The notes under the pieces: model-generated
What the model was told of the DNA's origin: nothing
Database searches by the model: none
Seen by the model: only the letters and a program-made list of their open reading frames with translations
Assembly: GCA_002350105.1 (NCBI GenBank)
Contig: DEDT01000057.1
Location: 1-20,576, forward strand
Direction of reading: 5' to 3'
Length of the DNA stretch: 20,576 bases
Origin: Selenomonadaceae bacterium UBA2897
Lineage (GTDB): Bacteria > Bacillota > Negativicutes > Selenomonadales > Selenomonadaceae
Shown: in pieces, positions 1-7,231 of the stretch
How positions within the stretch are numbered: position 1 is the first letter of the stretch
Layout of the letters: each line of letters opens with the position of its first letter
Program-made: the position numbers and the translations under genes

Positions 1-3
1 GTT

Positions 4-32
4 AGTATAGCGCGCTGTCACCGACTTGTCAA
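4..32 (-). promoter_or_regulatory. Strong sigma-A promoter reading off the left edge
   Basis: On the minus strand there is TTGACA (27-32), a 17-nt spacer, and TATACT (4-9). The -35 box is perfect and the -10 box is one base from consensus. It lies just beyond the terminator of the YbjN-like gene, so it should drive a gene or stable RNA to the left of the window. A promoter this strong is typical of rRNA or tRNA units or highly expressed genes, but the product cannot be seen. Confidence 0.75.
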
Positions 33-43
33 CACCTTTTTGT

Positions 44-77
44 AAAAAAAATACAGCCACCTGAAAACAGGCAGCCG
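44..77 (-). terminator. Intrinsic terminator of the YbjN-like gene
   Basis: The minus strand forms a 10-bp stem (68-77 with 54-63, three G-T wobbles) around a TTTT loop, followed by TA and a run of eight T (44-51). It sits about 30 nt after the stop codon of the YbjN-like gene and just before the outgoing promoter at the left edge. Confidence 0.75.
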
Positions 78-109
78 CTTACGCTAAATGCAAAGTACAG
101 TATCCCGGA

Positions 110-571
110 TTAACCCCAGATCTTCTGCATGAATTTCTTGTAATTCTCGTTGAGGTAGTTGATGACAATTTCCAGCATGCCGCGGAGCTCATCGCCCAGC
201 TCAGCTGCTTTCTCCTCCGGATCCACAGCGTCATCAGCCATCGGCAGGACGATGCTCGTATCCATGAGCAACGAGCCATTGTTATCGAAGAAGAGCTTGA
301 ACGGCTTGTAGGTGAGGTTCTGCTCATTCACGAAGCGCAGGACATCCAGCTCGTTCTCCTCCGTGCGGCACTGCGGCAGAAGCTGGACGCGGATAAGCGC
401 GTACGGGCTCTGATCAAGAATGACGAGCGTCTGCAGGCGCTGGCCATCAACCTCGATATTCGAACGGAATACCACGGTTCCCTGCTCATCATCAGGTACT
501 TCCTGTACCTGGAAGGCCTCAATCTGATTCTGCTCTAAGTAATTACTGAAAGCTTGTGCCTTGTTATTCAT
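110..571 (-). CDS. YbjN-like domain protein of unknown function
   Basis: A 153-residue soluble, acidic protein with no signal peptide or membrane segment. Its pattern (N-terminal helix, strands ending TLVILDQ and ALIRVQLLP, FVNEQNLTYKPFKLFF, then a C-terminal helix of the EIVINYLNENYKKFMQKI type) resembles the YbjN family, which adopts a type III secretion chaperone-like fold. Members are proposed to regulate or bind partner proteins, but no biochemical role is established. The start ATG follows GAGGAGG at good spacing. The gene is monocistronic: the glmS terminator lies upstream and its own terminator downstream. Family assignment is by recognition of the overall pattern, so moderate confidence; the coding call itself is firm. 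Confidence 0.8.
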   Translation of the reverse strand: MNNKAQAFSNYLEQNQIEAFQVQEVPDDEQGTVVFRSNIEVDGQRLQTLVILDQSPYALIRVQLLPQCRTEENELDVLRFVNEQNLTYKPFKLFFDNNGSLLMDTSIVLPMADDAVDPEEKAAELGDELRGMLEIVINYLNENYKKFMQKIWG

Positions 572-630
572 CTGAAGGTTTCCTCCTCAAAAAATGCTTA
601 CTGCGGCTTATTATTGCAGACTCTTTTTCT

Positions 631-660
631 ATTTTACATCAGGTGGCGATTTTTTGCCAG
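631..660 (-). promoter_or_regulatory. Candidate promoter of the YbjN-like gene
   Basis: CTGGCA (655-660), an 18-nt spacer and TAAAAT (631-636) on the minus strand lie between the glmS terminator and the YbjN-like start codon. The match to consensus is moderate. It is proposed because the preceding terminator implies an independent promoter here. Confidence 0.4.
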
Positions 661-696
661 TAAAAAAAGCACCACCCGCAAAATGCAGATAGTGCT
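661..696 (-). terminator. Intrinsic terminator of glmS
   Basis: The minus strand has a 9-bp stem (688-696 with 668-676, two G-T wobbles), an 11-nt loop and a run of seven T, about 18 nt after the glmS stop codon. It is a well-formed Rho-independent terminator that separates glmS from the YbjN-like gene. Confidence 0.85.
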
Positions 697-713
697 CCCC
701 TGAAAAATAAGAC

Positions 714-2543
714 TTATTCTACCGTAACAGATTTAGCCAGGTTGCGCGGCTTATCCACATCGCAACCACGCGTGATGGCCGCATAGTAAGCCAGCAGCTG
801 CAGCGGCACGACAGCCAGAATCGGCAGCAGAAGCTCGTCCGTCTCCGGCACTTTCATAACATGATCGACGTACTTCTGCAGTTCCTCGTCGCCCTCAGCC
901 GCGATACCGATGACAACGGCGTCACGGGCCTTGACCTCTTTGATATTCGAGAGAGTCTTCTCGTAGACGCTCTTCTGCGTAGCCAGTGCAATGACGGGCA
1001 CACCTTCGACGATGAGCGCCAGCGTGCCGTGTTTCAGCTCACCAGCTGCGTACGCCTCGGCGTGGATATAGGAAATCTCCTTCAGTTTCAGCGCGCCCTC
1101 CAAAGCCACGTCGTAGTCGAGGCCGCGGCCGATGTAGAACACGTCGTCGTTGAAGCCGTACTGTTTGGCAAAGGTCTTGATGGGCTCCGTATCGGAAAGC
1201 GTCTCCGAAATCTGCGCTGGCACCTGCTTCAGGGCAGCGATGAGTTCCGCGATACGCTCCGGCGTCACGGTCTTCTTGATCTGTGCCATGTAGAGGGCCA
1301 GCATGAAGAACAGAATAAGCTGTGTCGTATACGCCTTCGTCGAGGCCACGGCGATCTCCGGGCCGGCCCAGGTATAGATGACCTGATCGGCCTCACGGGC
1401 GATGGACGAGCCCACGACGTTCGTGAGGGCCAGCGTCTTTGCACCGCGACGCTTCGACTCCTTCAGCGCAGCCAGCGTATCACTCGTCTCACCAGACTGG
1501 GAGACAACGATGAACAGCGTATGCTCGTCGATAATCGGGTCGCGATAGCGGAACTCCGAAGCCACATCCACCTGCACGGGGACGCGCACGAGGCGCTCGA
1601 TATAGTACTTGCCCACGAGGCCGGCATGATACGCCGTGCCGCAGGCCACGATATAAATCTGGTTGAAGGAATTCAGGTAGTCGGCATCCCATTTCAGCTC
1701 GTCCATGGTGATGCACTTGCCATCCTTGGCGATGCGCTGGCTCATCGTGTCACGCACGGCCTTCGGCTGCTCATTGATTTCCTTGAGCATGAAATGCTCG
1801 TAGCCGCCCTTCTCGGCCGCCTCGGCGTTCCAGTTGACCTCGAAGACCTTCTTGGTCACGGGCTCGCCCTTGCGGTTCGTGATGCGGATGGCATCCTTCG
1901 TCACAACAGCCAGCTCACCATCGTTGAGAATATATGTACGGCGCGTGCGCTTGATGATAGCCGGAATATCCGAGGCGATGAAGTTCTCGCCCTCGCCGAT
2001 ACCGATGACCAGAGGGTTATCCTGCTTCGTGCAGATGAGCTTGTCCGGCTCGCGTTTGCACATGAACACCAGGGAGTAGGAGCCCTCGATGCGGCGCAGC
2101 ACCTCACGCACGGAGGCCTCGAAATCGCCGTTCCAGACTTCTTCCAGCAGATGTGCTACAATCTCGGTATCCGTCTCAGACTTAAAGGAATGCCCCTTCT
2201 CGATGAGGTCTTCCTTCAGCGTCAGGTAGTTCTCGATGATGCCGTTGTGCACGACGACGAAATCACCCGTGCAGTCCGTATGCGGATGCGCGTTGACATC
2301 GGACGGACGGCCGTGGGTTGCCCAGCGCGTATGGCCGATACCGATAGTGCCCTGCGGCACGTCGTCCTTGATCTTGTCGCGCAACGCTGCCAGACGGCCC
2401 ACGCTCTTTTCGACGCGAATCTTCGCCCCATCATAGACTGCGATGCCCGCCGAATCATAGCCACGGTATTCCAGCTTGGAGAGACCCTCCAGCAGGAAAT
2501 CCACGGCCTGCTTATCGCCGACATAACCTACGATACCACACAT
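714..2543 (-). CDS. glmS: Glutamine--fructose-6-phosphate aminotransferase (isomerizing)
   Basis: GlmS makes glucosamine-6-phosphate from fructose-6-phosphate and glutamine, the first committed step toward UDP-GlcNAc for peptidoglycan and lipopolysaccharide. The 609-residue length matches E. coli GlmS. It begins MCGIVGYVG: Cys2 becomes the N-terminal nucleophile of the class II glutamine amidotransferase domain (about 1-220, with EYRGYDSAGIA and GHTRWATHG). Two SIS sugar-isomerase domains follow (VACGTAYHAG, SQSGETSDTLAAL), and it ends in the conserved PRNLAKSVTVE, which carries the active-site lysine. The ATG follows AGGAGG at 6-7 nt. A glmS ribozyme occupies the leader, so expression should fall when GlcN6P accumulates. 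Transcription starts at its own promoter and ends at a dedicated terminator. Confidence 0.98.
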   Translation of the reverse strand: MCGIVGYVGDKQAVDFLLEGLSKLEYRGYDSAGIAVYDGAKIRVEKSVGRLAALRDKIKDDVPQGTIGIGHTRWATHGRPSDVNAHPHTDCTGDFVVVHNGIIENYLTLKEDLIEKGHSFKSETDTEIVAHLLEEVWNGDFEASVREVLRRIEGSYSLVFMCKREPDKLICTKQDNPLVIGIGEGENFIASDIPAIIKRTRRTYILNDGELAVVTKDAIRITNRKGEPVTKKVFEVNWNAEAAEKGGYEHFMLKEINEQPKAVRDTMSQRIAKDGKCITMDELKWDADYLNSFNQIYIVACGTAYHAGLVGKYYIERLVRVPVQVDVASEFRYRDPIIDEHTLFIVVSQSGETSDTLAALKESKRRGAKTLALTNVVGSSIAREADQVIYTWAGPEIAVASTKAYTTQLILFFMLALYMAQIKKTVTPERIAELIAALKQVPAQISETLSDTEPIKTFAKQYGFNDDVFYIGRGLDYDVALEGALKLKEISYIHAEAYAAGELKHGTLALIVEGVPVIALATQKSVYEKTLSNIKEVKARDAVVIGIAAEGDEELQKYVDHVMKVPETDELLLPILAVVPLQLLAYYAAITRGCDVDKPRNLAKSVTVE

Positions 2544-2555
2544 AATAGTACCTCC

Positions 2556-2724
2556 TATGAAATTGTCCTGCTGCGTCCCCGCCTGCCTCTCTCCTCCAAC
2601 TCACGCTGAAGCTTTTGGCAGGTTCTCTCGGCCGGACCAGCCGGAAGGCATCCGCTGACTCCTCGACAACCTTCACCTCGTCCTCTGGGATAGGATTCCC
2701 TAACCCAGAACTAGCGCTAAAGAT
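2556..2724 (-). ncRNA. glmS ribozyme: glmS ribozyme (GlcN6P-dependent self-cleaving riboswitch)
   Basis: The glmS leader carries the hallmarks of the self-cleaving glmS ribozyme (established family, Rfam RF00234). On the minus strand the expected cleavage context A|GCGC is at 2718/2717. It is followed by a P1 hairpin of 11 positions (TCTGGGTTAGG with CCTATCCCAGA, one T-T mismatch). Next come the conserved core GACGAGGTGAAGGTTGTCGA (2663-2682) and AGTCAGCGGATGCC (2647-2660), then a P3-like segment and AAAAGCTT. The remainder up to the RBS is consistent with P4. GlcN6P acts as the catalytic cofactor, and cleavage leads to mRNA decay. The outer limits are approximate; the core is clear by eye. 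Confidence 0.9.
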
Positions 2725-2812
2725 ACCTCGTATCCTTTTCCTTACACCAGCACAGCAGGTTAACCATTCGCTGGATTTACGCACGCTATGGCATTAGCCA
2801 TTAGCACAGGAT

Positions 2813-2841
2813 ATTGTACCCTAAAGACCAACAAAAGTCAA
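2813..2841 (-). promoter_or_regulatory. Promoter of the ribozyme-glmS transcript
   Basis: TTGACT (2836-2841), a 17-nt spacer and TACAAT (2813-2818) on the minus strand lie upstream of the ribozyme. The predicted start near 2806 leaves about 85 nt before the cleavage site. The gene-free stretch 2544-2893 is explained by this promoter, the ribozyme and the rng hairpin. Confidence 0.75.
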
Positions 2842-2850
2842 TAAGAGGCA

Positions 2851-2892
2851 AAGACAGCCATTACCGCCAGTGTGCACGGTAATGGCTGTCTT
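2851..2892 (-). terminator. Long hairpin after rng, probable terminator
   Basis: A perfect 16-bp inverted repeat (2851-2866 with 2877-2892) with a 10-nt loop begins one base after the rng stop codon. The trailing sequence on the minus strand (TGCCTCTTATT) is only weakly T-rich, so termination may be incomplete, or the stem may protect the mRNA 3' end. The glmS -35 box starts 10 nt further on. Confidence 0.65.
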
Positions 2893-2893
2893 C

Positions 2894-4336
2894 TCATCCC
2901 TGCTGTAGGATAGAGTAATTCTCGGGATGCATGCCCGGCTTGACGGTAATCCTGATATCTGTGCCATATTCGGCGGCAAGATTGAGCATGAGCTGGTTCT
3001 GGCGCAGTTCTTCGGCAACGCTTTCGTGCACCTCGACCTCGTAGCCCTCGCTGGCATGCGAGGATTGCTCCATACGGCGGATGGCGCGGCTGATGCGGAT
3101 GGCGACGGTCTCAGGAGACTCGACGCGGCCGAGGCCGTGGCAGACGGGGCAGTCGCTGTAGACCATACTCTCGTAGTTCGCGCGCGTCTTCTTGCGCGTG
3201 ATTTCCACAAGACCGAGGCTCGTGATATCCACCACTTTCGTCTTTCTGCGGTCGAGCGGCACGAGCTCGCGCATGGCCTGCAGCAGTTTTTCCCTCTGTG
3301 CCGCCGTGTCCATATCGATGAAGTCGACAACGATGATGCCGCCGATGTCGCGCAGGCGAATCTGCTGCATGATTTCCCGCGCCGCCTCCATATTCGTATG
3401 AAAGGCCGTGGCGCGGAAATCCGACTTGCCCACATACTTGCCCGTATTCACGTCGATAACCGTGAGCGCCTCCGTCTTGTCGATGACGAGAAAGCCGCCG
3501 CTGGGCAGGTCGACCTGTCGCGAACCGAGCTTTTCCATTTCCGCCTCAATACCGGCGGCACGGAAAAGCGGCGTCTGCTCCTGATAGAGCGTGAGCTTCG
3601 GCAGCAGCGTAGGAGAAATGTGTTCCACCAGCGACTGCACGCGTGCATAGAGCTGCGCATCATTGATGAGCATCTGCTCCGTATCATCCGTGAGGTAGTC
3701 GCGCACGGCGCGGATCAACAGGTCGGCATCGCGGTAGAGCAGGCTGCCGCCCTTGCTCTTGAGGCGGAAGCGCGCCATGATGCTCTGCCAGAGGCGCGTC
3801 AGATAGGCGGCATCGGCCGCCAGTTCTTCCTCACTCACCTCCGCGGCCACCGTGCGTACGATGAGTCCCATGCCCTCAGGACAGATTTTATGCGCAATGG
3901 CCTGCAGGCGCTGCCTTTCCGCCTCGTCCGCGATGCGCCGCGAAATGCCAATATAGGCTGCCGTCGGCATGAGCACGAGATGACGGCCCGGCAGGGAGAT
4001 ATGCGTCGTCACCCGCGCGCCCTTCGTGCCCGTCGCATCCTTCACCACCTGCACGGGCAAGTATTGTCCCACATGAATATGCGCCTTCCTGGGCAGCACG
4101 TGCAACACATCCTGCGGCATGCCATCGCCAACATGCAGGAAAGCGTTCTTCCCTGTACCGATGTCGACAAAGGCCGCCTGCATGCCGGGCAGGACATTCT
4201 GCACCTGCCCTTTATAGATATTGCCGACGAGGTGGGCATGAGACGGGCGCTCAATTTCGAGCACCTGCAGCTGTCCCTCAGCCTTGATGGCCAGGCGCGT
4301 CTCCTCCGGCACAGCGTCGATATAGATGGTCTGCAA
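2894..4336 (-). CDS. rng: Ribonuclease G (RNase E/G family)
   Basis: Single-strand-specific endoribonuclease for rRNA maturation and mRNA turnover, acting in the cytoplasm. An S1-type RNA-binding domain comes first (VGNIYKGQVQNVLPGMQAAFVDIG, about residues 37-60). The RNase H/DNase I-like catalytic part follows, with the metal-binding aspartates of IDVNTGK (about 295) and DFIDMD (about 338-343), then LGLVEITRKKTR and the zinc-link motif CPVCHG (about 396). There is no RNase E-style C-terminal scaffold. The start is placed at TTG 4336-4334: the longer ORF begins with a GTG at 4345 that lies inside the Shine-Dalgarno AGGAGGTG, whereas the TTG is 8 nt beyond it. The stop of the radical SAM gene is 34 nt upstream, so the two genes are probably co-transcribed, a recurrent pairing in Firmicutes. 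Confidence 0.93.
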   Translation of the reverse strand: MQTIYIDAVPEETRLAIKAEGQLQVLEIERPSHAHLVGNIYKGQVQNVLPGMQAAFVDIGTGKNAFLHVGDGMPQDVLHVLPRKAHIHVGQYLPVQVVKDATGTKGARVTTHISLPGRHLVLMPTAAYIGISRRIADEAERQRLQAIAHKICPEGMGLIVRTVAAEVSEEELAADAAYLTRLWQSIMARFRLKSKGGSLLYRDADLLIRAVRDYLTDDTEQMLINDAQLYARVQSLVEHISPTLLPKLTLYQEQTPLFRAAGIEAEMEKLGSRQVDLPSGGFLVIDKTEALTVIDVNTGKYVGKSDFRATAFHTNMEAAREIMQQIRLRDIGGIIVVDFIDMDTAAQREKLLQAMRELVPLDRRKTKVVDITSLGLVEITRKKTRANYESMVYSDCPVCHGLGRVESPETVAIRISRAIRRMEQSSHASEGYEVEVHESVAEELRQNQLMLNLAAEYGTDIRITVKPGMHPENYSILQQG

Positions 4337-4370
4337 AAAAAGCACCTCCTCTGCCTGACGATTTCTAACG

Positions 4371-7007
4371 TTAACCCTTCACGAGATCAATGAGCGTTTT
4401 GCCCTGGCCAAACAGTCCGTTGCGCGTAATCAGTGCCTGCGCCGGCTGCGCCGCGAGACCAAACTGCTCCACGATAACATGCAGTACCTCCAGCGGCTTC
4501 ACCGAGCCGGCCTGCGTGATGCGAATATCCATATGGAGCACCAGCTCGCCTTCACCCTGTGTAATGCTCACGGGCTGCAGCATGTACTGCTTCGTCTCAA
4601 TTTCGCGCTTCTTCTTCGGCGTCACGCGGTGCCAGATGGCCTCCTTCGCCTCGTTGTAGGCTTTGATCACCCGCTCGGCAGCGGCAAAATCGCCCGTATA
4701 GGGCACGTGCAGCGTATAGCGCGCCTCGTCCGTCTCCGCCATGAGTGCTTTGTGCTTCTCATGCACCGGCTTCAGGCGCAGCAATTTCACGCCCGGCGGC
4801 AACTGGGCGCTGAGCCGGTCGAAGAGCTCAGGCTGGCAGACTTCGCGCGTGAGTTCGAAGTCCATATACTCTGCCTCACTGTCCACGCCCAGCGACAGCG
4901 CCGAGGCGAAAGCCAGCTTCATGTGTGGATTAAAGCCCTCGGAATAAGCCATGGGCAGCTTCGCACGGTCAAAGGCACGGATAAAGAGGTTTGCGTAGTC
5001 AAGATGCGAGACATAGCGCAGCTCCGGCCCCTTAGTGATCTCCGCGCGGTACTGGTAGAGCTGACGTGGCTTGCCCGAAGTCTCCGGCCCATGGCCCACC
5101 TGCTTGGGCGGGCGCTGCGCGCTGAATTCCCGGTGCTCGGCCTCATGCTGGCCTGTCTCGCTCTGCAGATGGTCGATGACCTTCACGCCGAGGGTCGGGC
5201 AGATGCCGCAGCCCGTGCAGGTGTCACGGCGGCAGTCATGCGTGAGCTCGCCCGCGAGAGCCTTGTCCCACTCGCGGCGCAGGAAGCGCCGGTCCACGCC
5301 CGGCGAAGTGATTTCCCATGGCAATGGCTCGTCCAGGTCACGCGTGCGCCCGTTATAGTAGAACATATCGACGCCGCACTTGCGGAAGGCCTCGTGCCAG
5401 ACGTCGTCGCGGTAGAGATCTGTCCAGCCGTCAAACTTCGCGCCATCCTGCCAGGCCTGCCAGAGCACAGGAGCCAGACGGCGGTCGCCACGTGCGAAGA
5501 CGCCTTCGATGACCGAGAGGCGTGCGTCATGGTAGTTAAAAGTAATCGCGCGGTCCGTGATATGCTCTTTTAAAAGCTGCTGACGCCGCTCGAATTCGGC
5601 GATAGGCAGCTGGCCGAACCACTGGAACGGCGTATAGGGCTTCGGCACGAAGCAGGCCACGGAGATCGTGACCTTTACGCCACGCTTGCCCTTGATTTCC
5701 GTATAGAGGTCCACGACCTTTTTCGCGAGACGCGCAATGCCGATGACATCCTCGTCCGTCTCCGTGGGCAGACCCATCATGAAGTAGAGCTTGACCTGCT
5801 TCCAGCCCTGGCGGAACGCCGAGCTGCAGGCCGCCATAAGATCTTCCTCCGTCACGCCCTTGTTGATGACGTCGCGCAGGCGCTGCGTGCCCGCCTCCGG
5901 CGCAAATGTCAGGCCGGACTTGCGCACCTGCTGCATCTTCTGCGCGAGGCCGATGGAGAAGCTGTCGATGCGCAGCGACGGCAGGGAGAAGCTGACCTTC
6001 TCATCCTTGAAGTCCGTCATCAGGTCATCGACAAGCGTCGCGAGGCAGGAATAATCCGCCGAAGAAAGTGAGGTGAGACTCATCTCATCGTAGCCCGTGC
6101 AATCGACGAGGTTGCGGGCCATTTCCTTCAGCTTACCCTCGGTGCGCTCGCGCACGGGGCGATAGCAGATGCCCGCCTGGCAGAAACGACAGCCGCGCGA
6201 GCAACCGCGAAACAGTTCCAGCATGATACGGTTATGCACGATATCCATGTAGGGCACGATGGGATGCTCGACACTCATGGCCGAGTCCATGTCCGCGAGC
6301 ACGCGCTTGTAGATCACGGACTGCGCCTTGGGATGCAGCGGCTTGATGCCCGCATAGTCTCCCGCCGCCGAATACTGCGGTTCATAGAAGGAAGGCACAT
6401 AGACACCCTTGACGTCGAGCAGACGCTCCAGATAGCCACGGCGTCCGCCCGGCTTGCCGTCCTCCGCCCATTTCTTATAGACCTCGGAGACCTCGACATT
6501 GACCTCCTCGCCCTCGCCGATGATGAAGAAATCGAAGAAGTCGGCCACGGGCTCCACGTTATAGACGCAAGGGCCGCCGCCCACGACGAAGGGCATGTCC
6601 TCCGTGCGGTCTTTCGCCCAGATGGGGATGCCCGCGAGGTCCAGCATGTTGAGCACATTGGTGTAAATCATCTCGTACTGCAACGAGAAACCCAAAAGGT
6701 CGAACTTACGGATTTCCGTTTTCGATTCCAGCGAGAACAGCGGGATATGGCGCTCCCGCATGATGGCTTCCATATCGGTCCAGGGTGCATAGACGCGCTC
6801 GGCCGCAAAGTCCGGGCAATGATTCAGCACTTCGTAGAGAATGGCCAGGCCCAGATTGCTCATGCCCACCTCGTAGACATCGGGCAATGCCAGTGCCCAG
6901 GTGCAGGCCATCTGGCTGTGATCCTTGACGATGGCGTTCCATTCGCCGCCCGTATAGCGCGAAGGCTTGAGCACAGACTGCAGGACTTCCGGTTCGAGTC
7001 TTACCAT
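4371..7007 (-). CDS. B12-binding radical SAM protein fused to a DUF2344 (TIGR03936) domain
   Basis: An 878-residue fusion. The N-terminal part (about 1-600) matches the TIGR03960 type: a cobalamin-binding-like region, then a radical SAM domain with the cluster motif CSRGCRFC (Cys 269, 273, 276) and SLTSLSSADYSCL. The C-terminal part (about 651-878, ITKGPELRYVSHLDYANLFIRAFDRAKLP onward) matches the radical SAM-linked family TIGR03936/DUF2344, known either as an adjacent gene or as a fusion. Between them lie four cysteines in CRRDTCTGCGIC (592-603) that could bind metal. The substrate is unknown; linkage to RNase G hints at RNA or ribosome biology (inference). The start is ATG 7007, 9 nt after GGAGGT; the longer TTG-initiated frame would have that RBS inside the coding sequence. 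Confidence 0.9.
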   Translation of the reverse strand: MVRLEPEVLQSVLKPSRYTGGEWNAIVKDHSQMACTWALALPDVYEVGMSNLGLAILYEVLNHCPDFAAERVYAPWTDMEAIMRERHIPLFSLESKTEIRKFDLLGFSLQYEMIYTNVLNMLDLAGIPIWAKDRTEDMPFVVGGGPCVYNVEPVADFFDFFIIGEGEEVNVEVSEVYKKWAEDGKPGGRRGYLERLLDVKGVYVPSFYEPQYSAAGDYAGIKPLHPKAQSVIYKRVLADMDSAMSVEHPIVPYMDIVHNRIMLELFRGCSRGCRFCQAGICYRPVRERTEGKLKEMARNLVDCTGYDEMSLTSLSSADYSCLATLVDDLMTDFKDEKVSFSLPSLRIDSFSIGLAQKMQQVRKSGLTFAPEAGTQRLRDVINKGVTEEDLMAACSSAFRQGWKQVKLYFMMGLPTETDEDVIGIARLAKKVVDLYTEIKGKRGVKVTISVACFVPKPYTPFQWFGQLPIAEFERRQQLLKEHITDRAITFNYHDARLSVIEGVFARGDRRLAPVLWQAWQDGAKFDGWTDLYRDDVWHEAFRKCGVDMFYYNGRTRDLDEPLPWEITSPGVDRRFLRREWDKALAGELTHDCRRDTCTGCGICPTLGVKVIDHLQSETGQHEAEHREFSAQRPPKQVGHGPETSGKPRQLYQYRAEITKGPELRYVSHLDYANLFIRAFDRAKLPMAYSEGFNPHMKLAFASALSLGVDSEAEYMDFELTREVCQPELFDRLSAQLPPGVKLLRLKPVHEKHKALMAETDEARYTLHVPYTGDFAAAERVIKAYNEAKEAIWHRVTPKKKREIETKQYMLQPVSITQGEGELVLHMDIRITQAGSVKPLEVLHVIVEQFGLAAQPAQALITRNGLFGQGKTLIDLVKG

Positions 7008-7033
7008 TGACGTTGTACCTCCAAAACAAGACA

Positions 7034-7056
7034 AGCCTCCCCCGGCCGGGAAGGCT
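7034..7056 (-). terminator. Terminator- or attenuator-like hairpin upstream of the radical SAM gene
   Basis: The minus strand reads AGCCTTCCC, a short GC loop, then GGGGGAGGCT, forming a GC-rich stem with one mismatch. A broken T-run (TGTCTTGTTTT) follows and merges into the Shine-Dalgarno GGAGGT of the radical SAM gene. It could end rodA transcripts. Because no promoter fits between it and the ATG, it may instead attenuate read-through or affect translation. Confidence 0.45.
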
Positions 7057-7069
7057 CATCGTCAACACC

Positions 7070-7231
7070 AGGGAATCACTGATTAAATCGTCAGCCCATC
7101 TTGTTGCATCTTTTCCGCCTATGCGTCGTCAGTGGCTCTCGACATAGCACCGCTATGCCTTCGAGCCACTTCCTGGCCTAGACGAAAAATCTACAACAAT
7201 CTGGACCAACTCAATTAATCAGCGTTTCCCT
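7070..7231. repeat. 162-bp palindromic MITE-like element between rodA and the radical SAM gene
   Basis: The ends are 17-bp inverted repeats matching at 15 of 17 positions: AGGGAATCACTGATTAA (7070-7086) and the complement of 7215-7231. The two arms stay alignable inward (TTGTTG, GTGGCTC) to a central CATAGC-ACC-GCTATG (7143-7157), whose midpoint coincides with the element midpoint. It contains no coding frame. This symmetry, the defined ends and the intergenic position fit a non-autonomous miniature inverted-repeat element or a large repetitive palindrome. No target duplication is evident. In RNA it would fold into one long hairpin between the two genes. Copy number elsewhere cannot be judged from this window. 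Confidence 0.7.

Noticed and set aside
861..2609. Long plus-strand open frame (582 codons) opposite glmS
   Set aside because: It is antisense to an unmistakable full-length glmS, extends into the ribozyme, has no recognisable domain, and its composition mirrors the opposite strand's codon bias.
2927..4393. Long plus-strand open frame (488 codons) opposite rng
   Set aside because: It is the antisense shadow of rng, with His/Arg/Leu-rich low-information protein sequence and no RBS.
7008..7034. Upstream TTG start giving an 887-residue radical SAM protein
   Set aside because: The GGAGGT Shine-Dalgarno would lie inside the coding region, and the extra residues (MSCFGGTTS) are not typical of the family.
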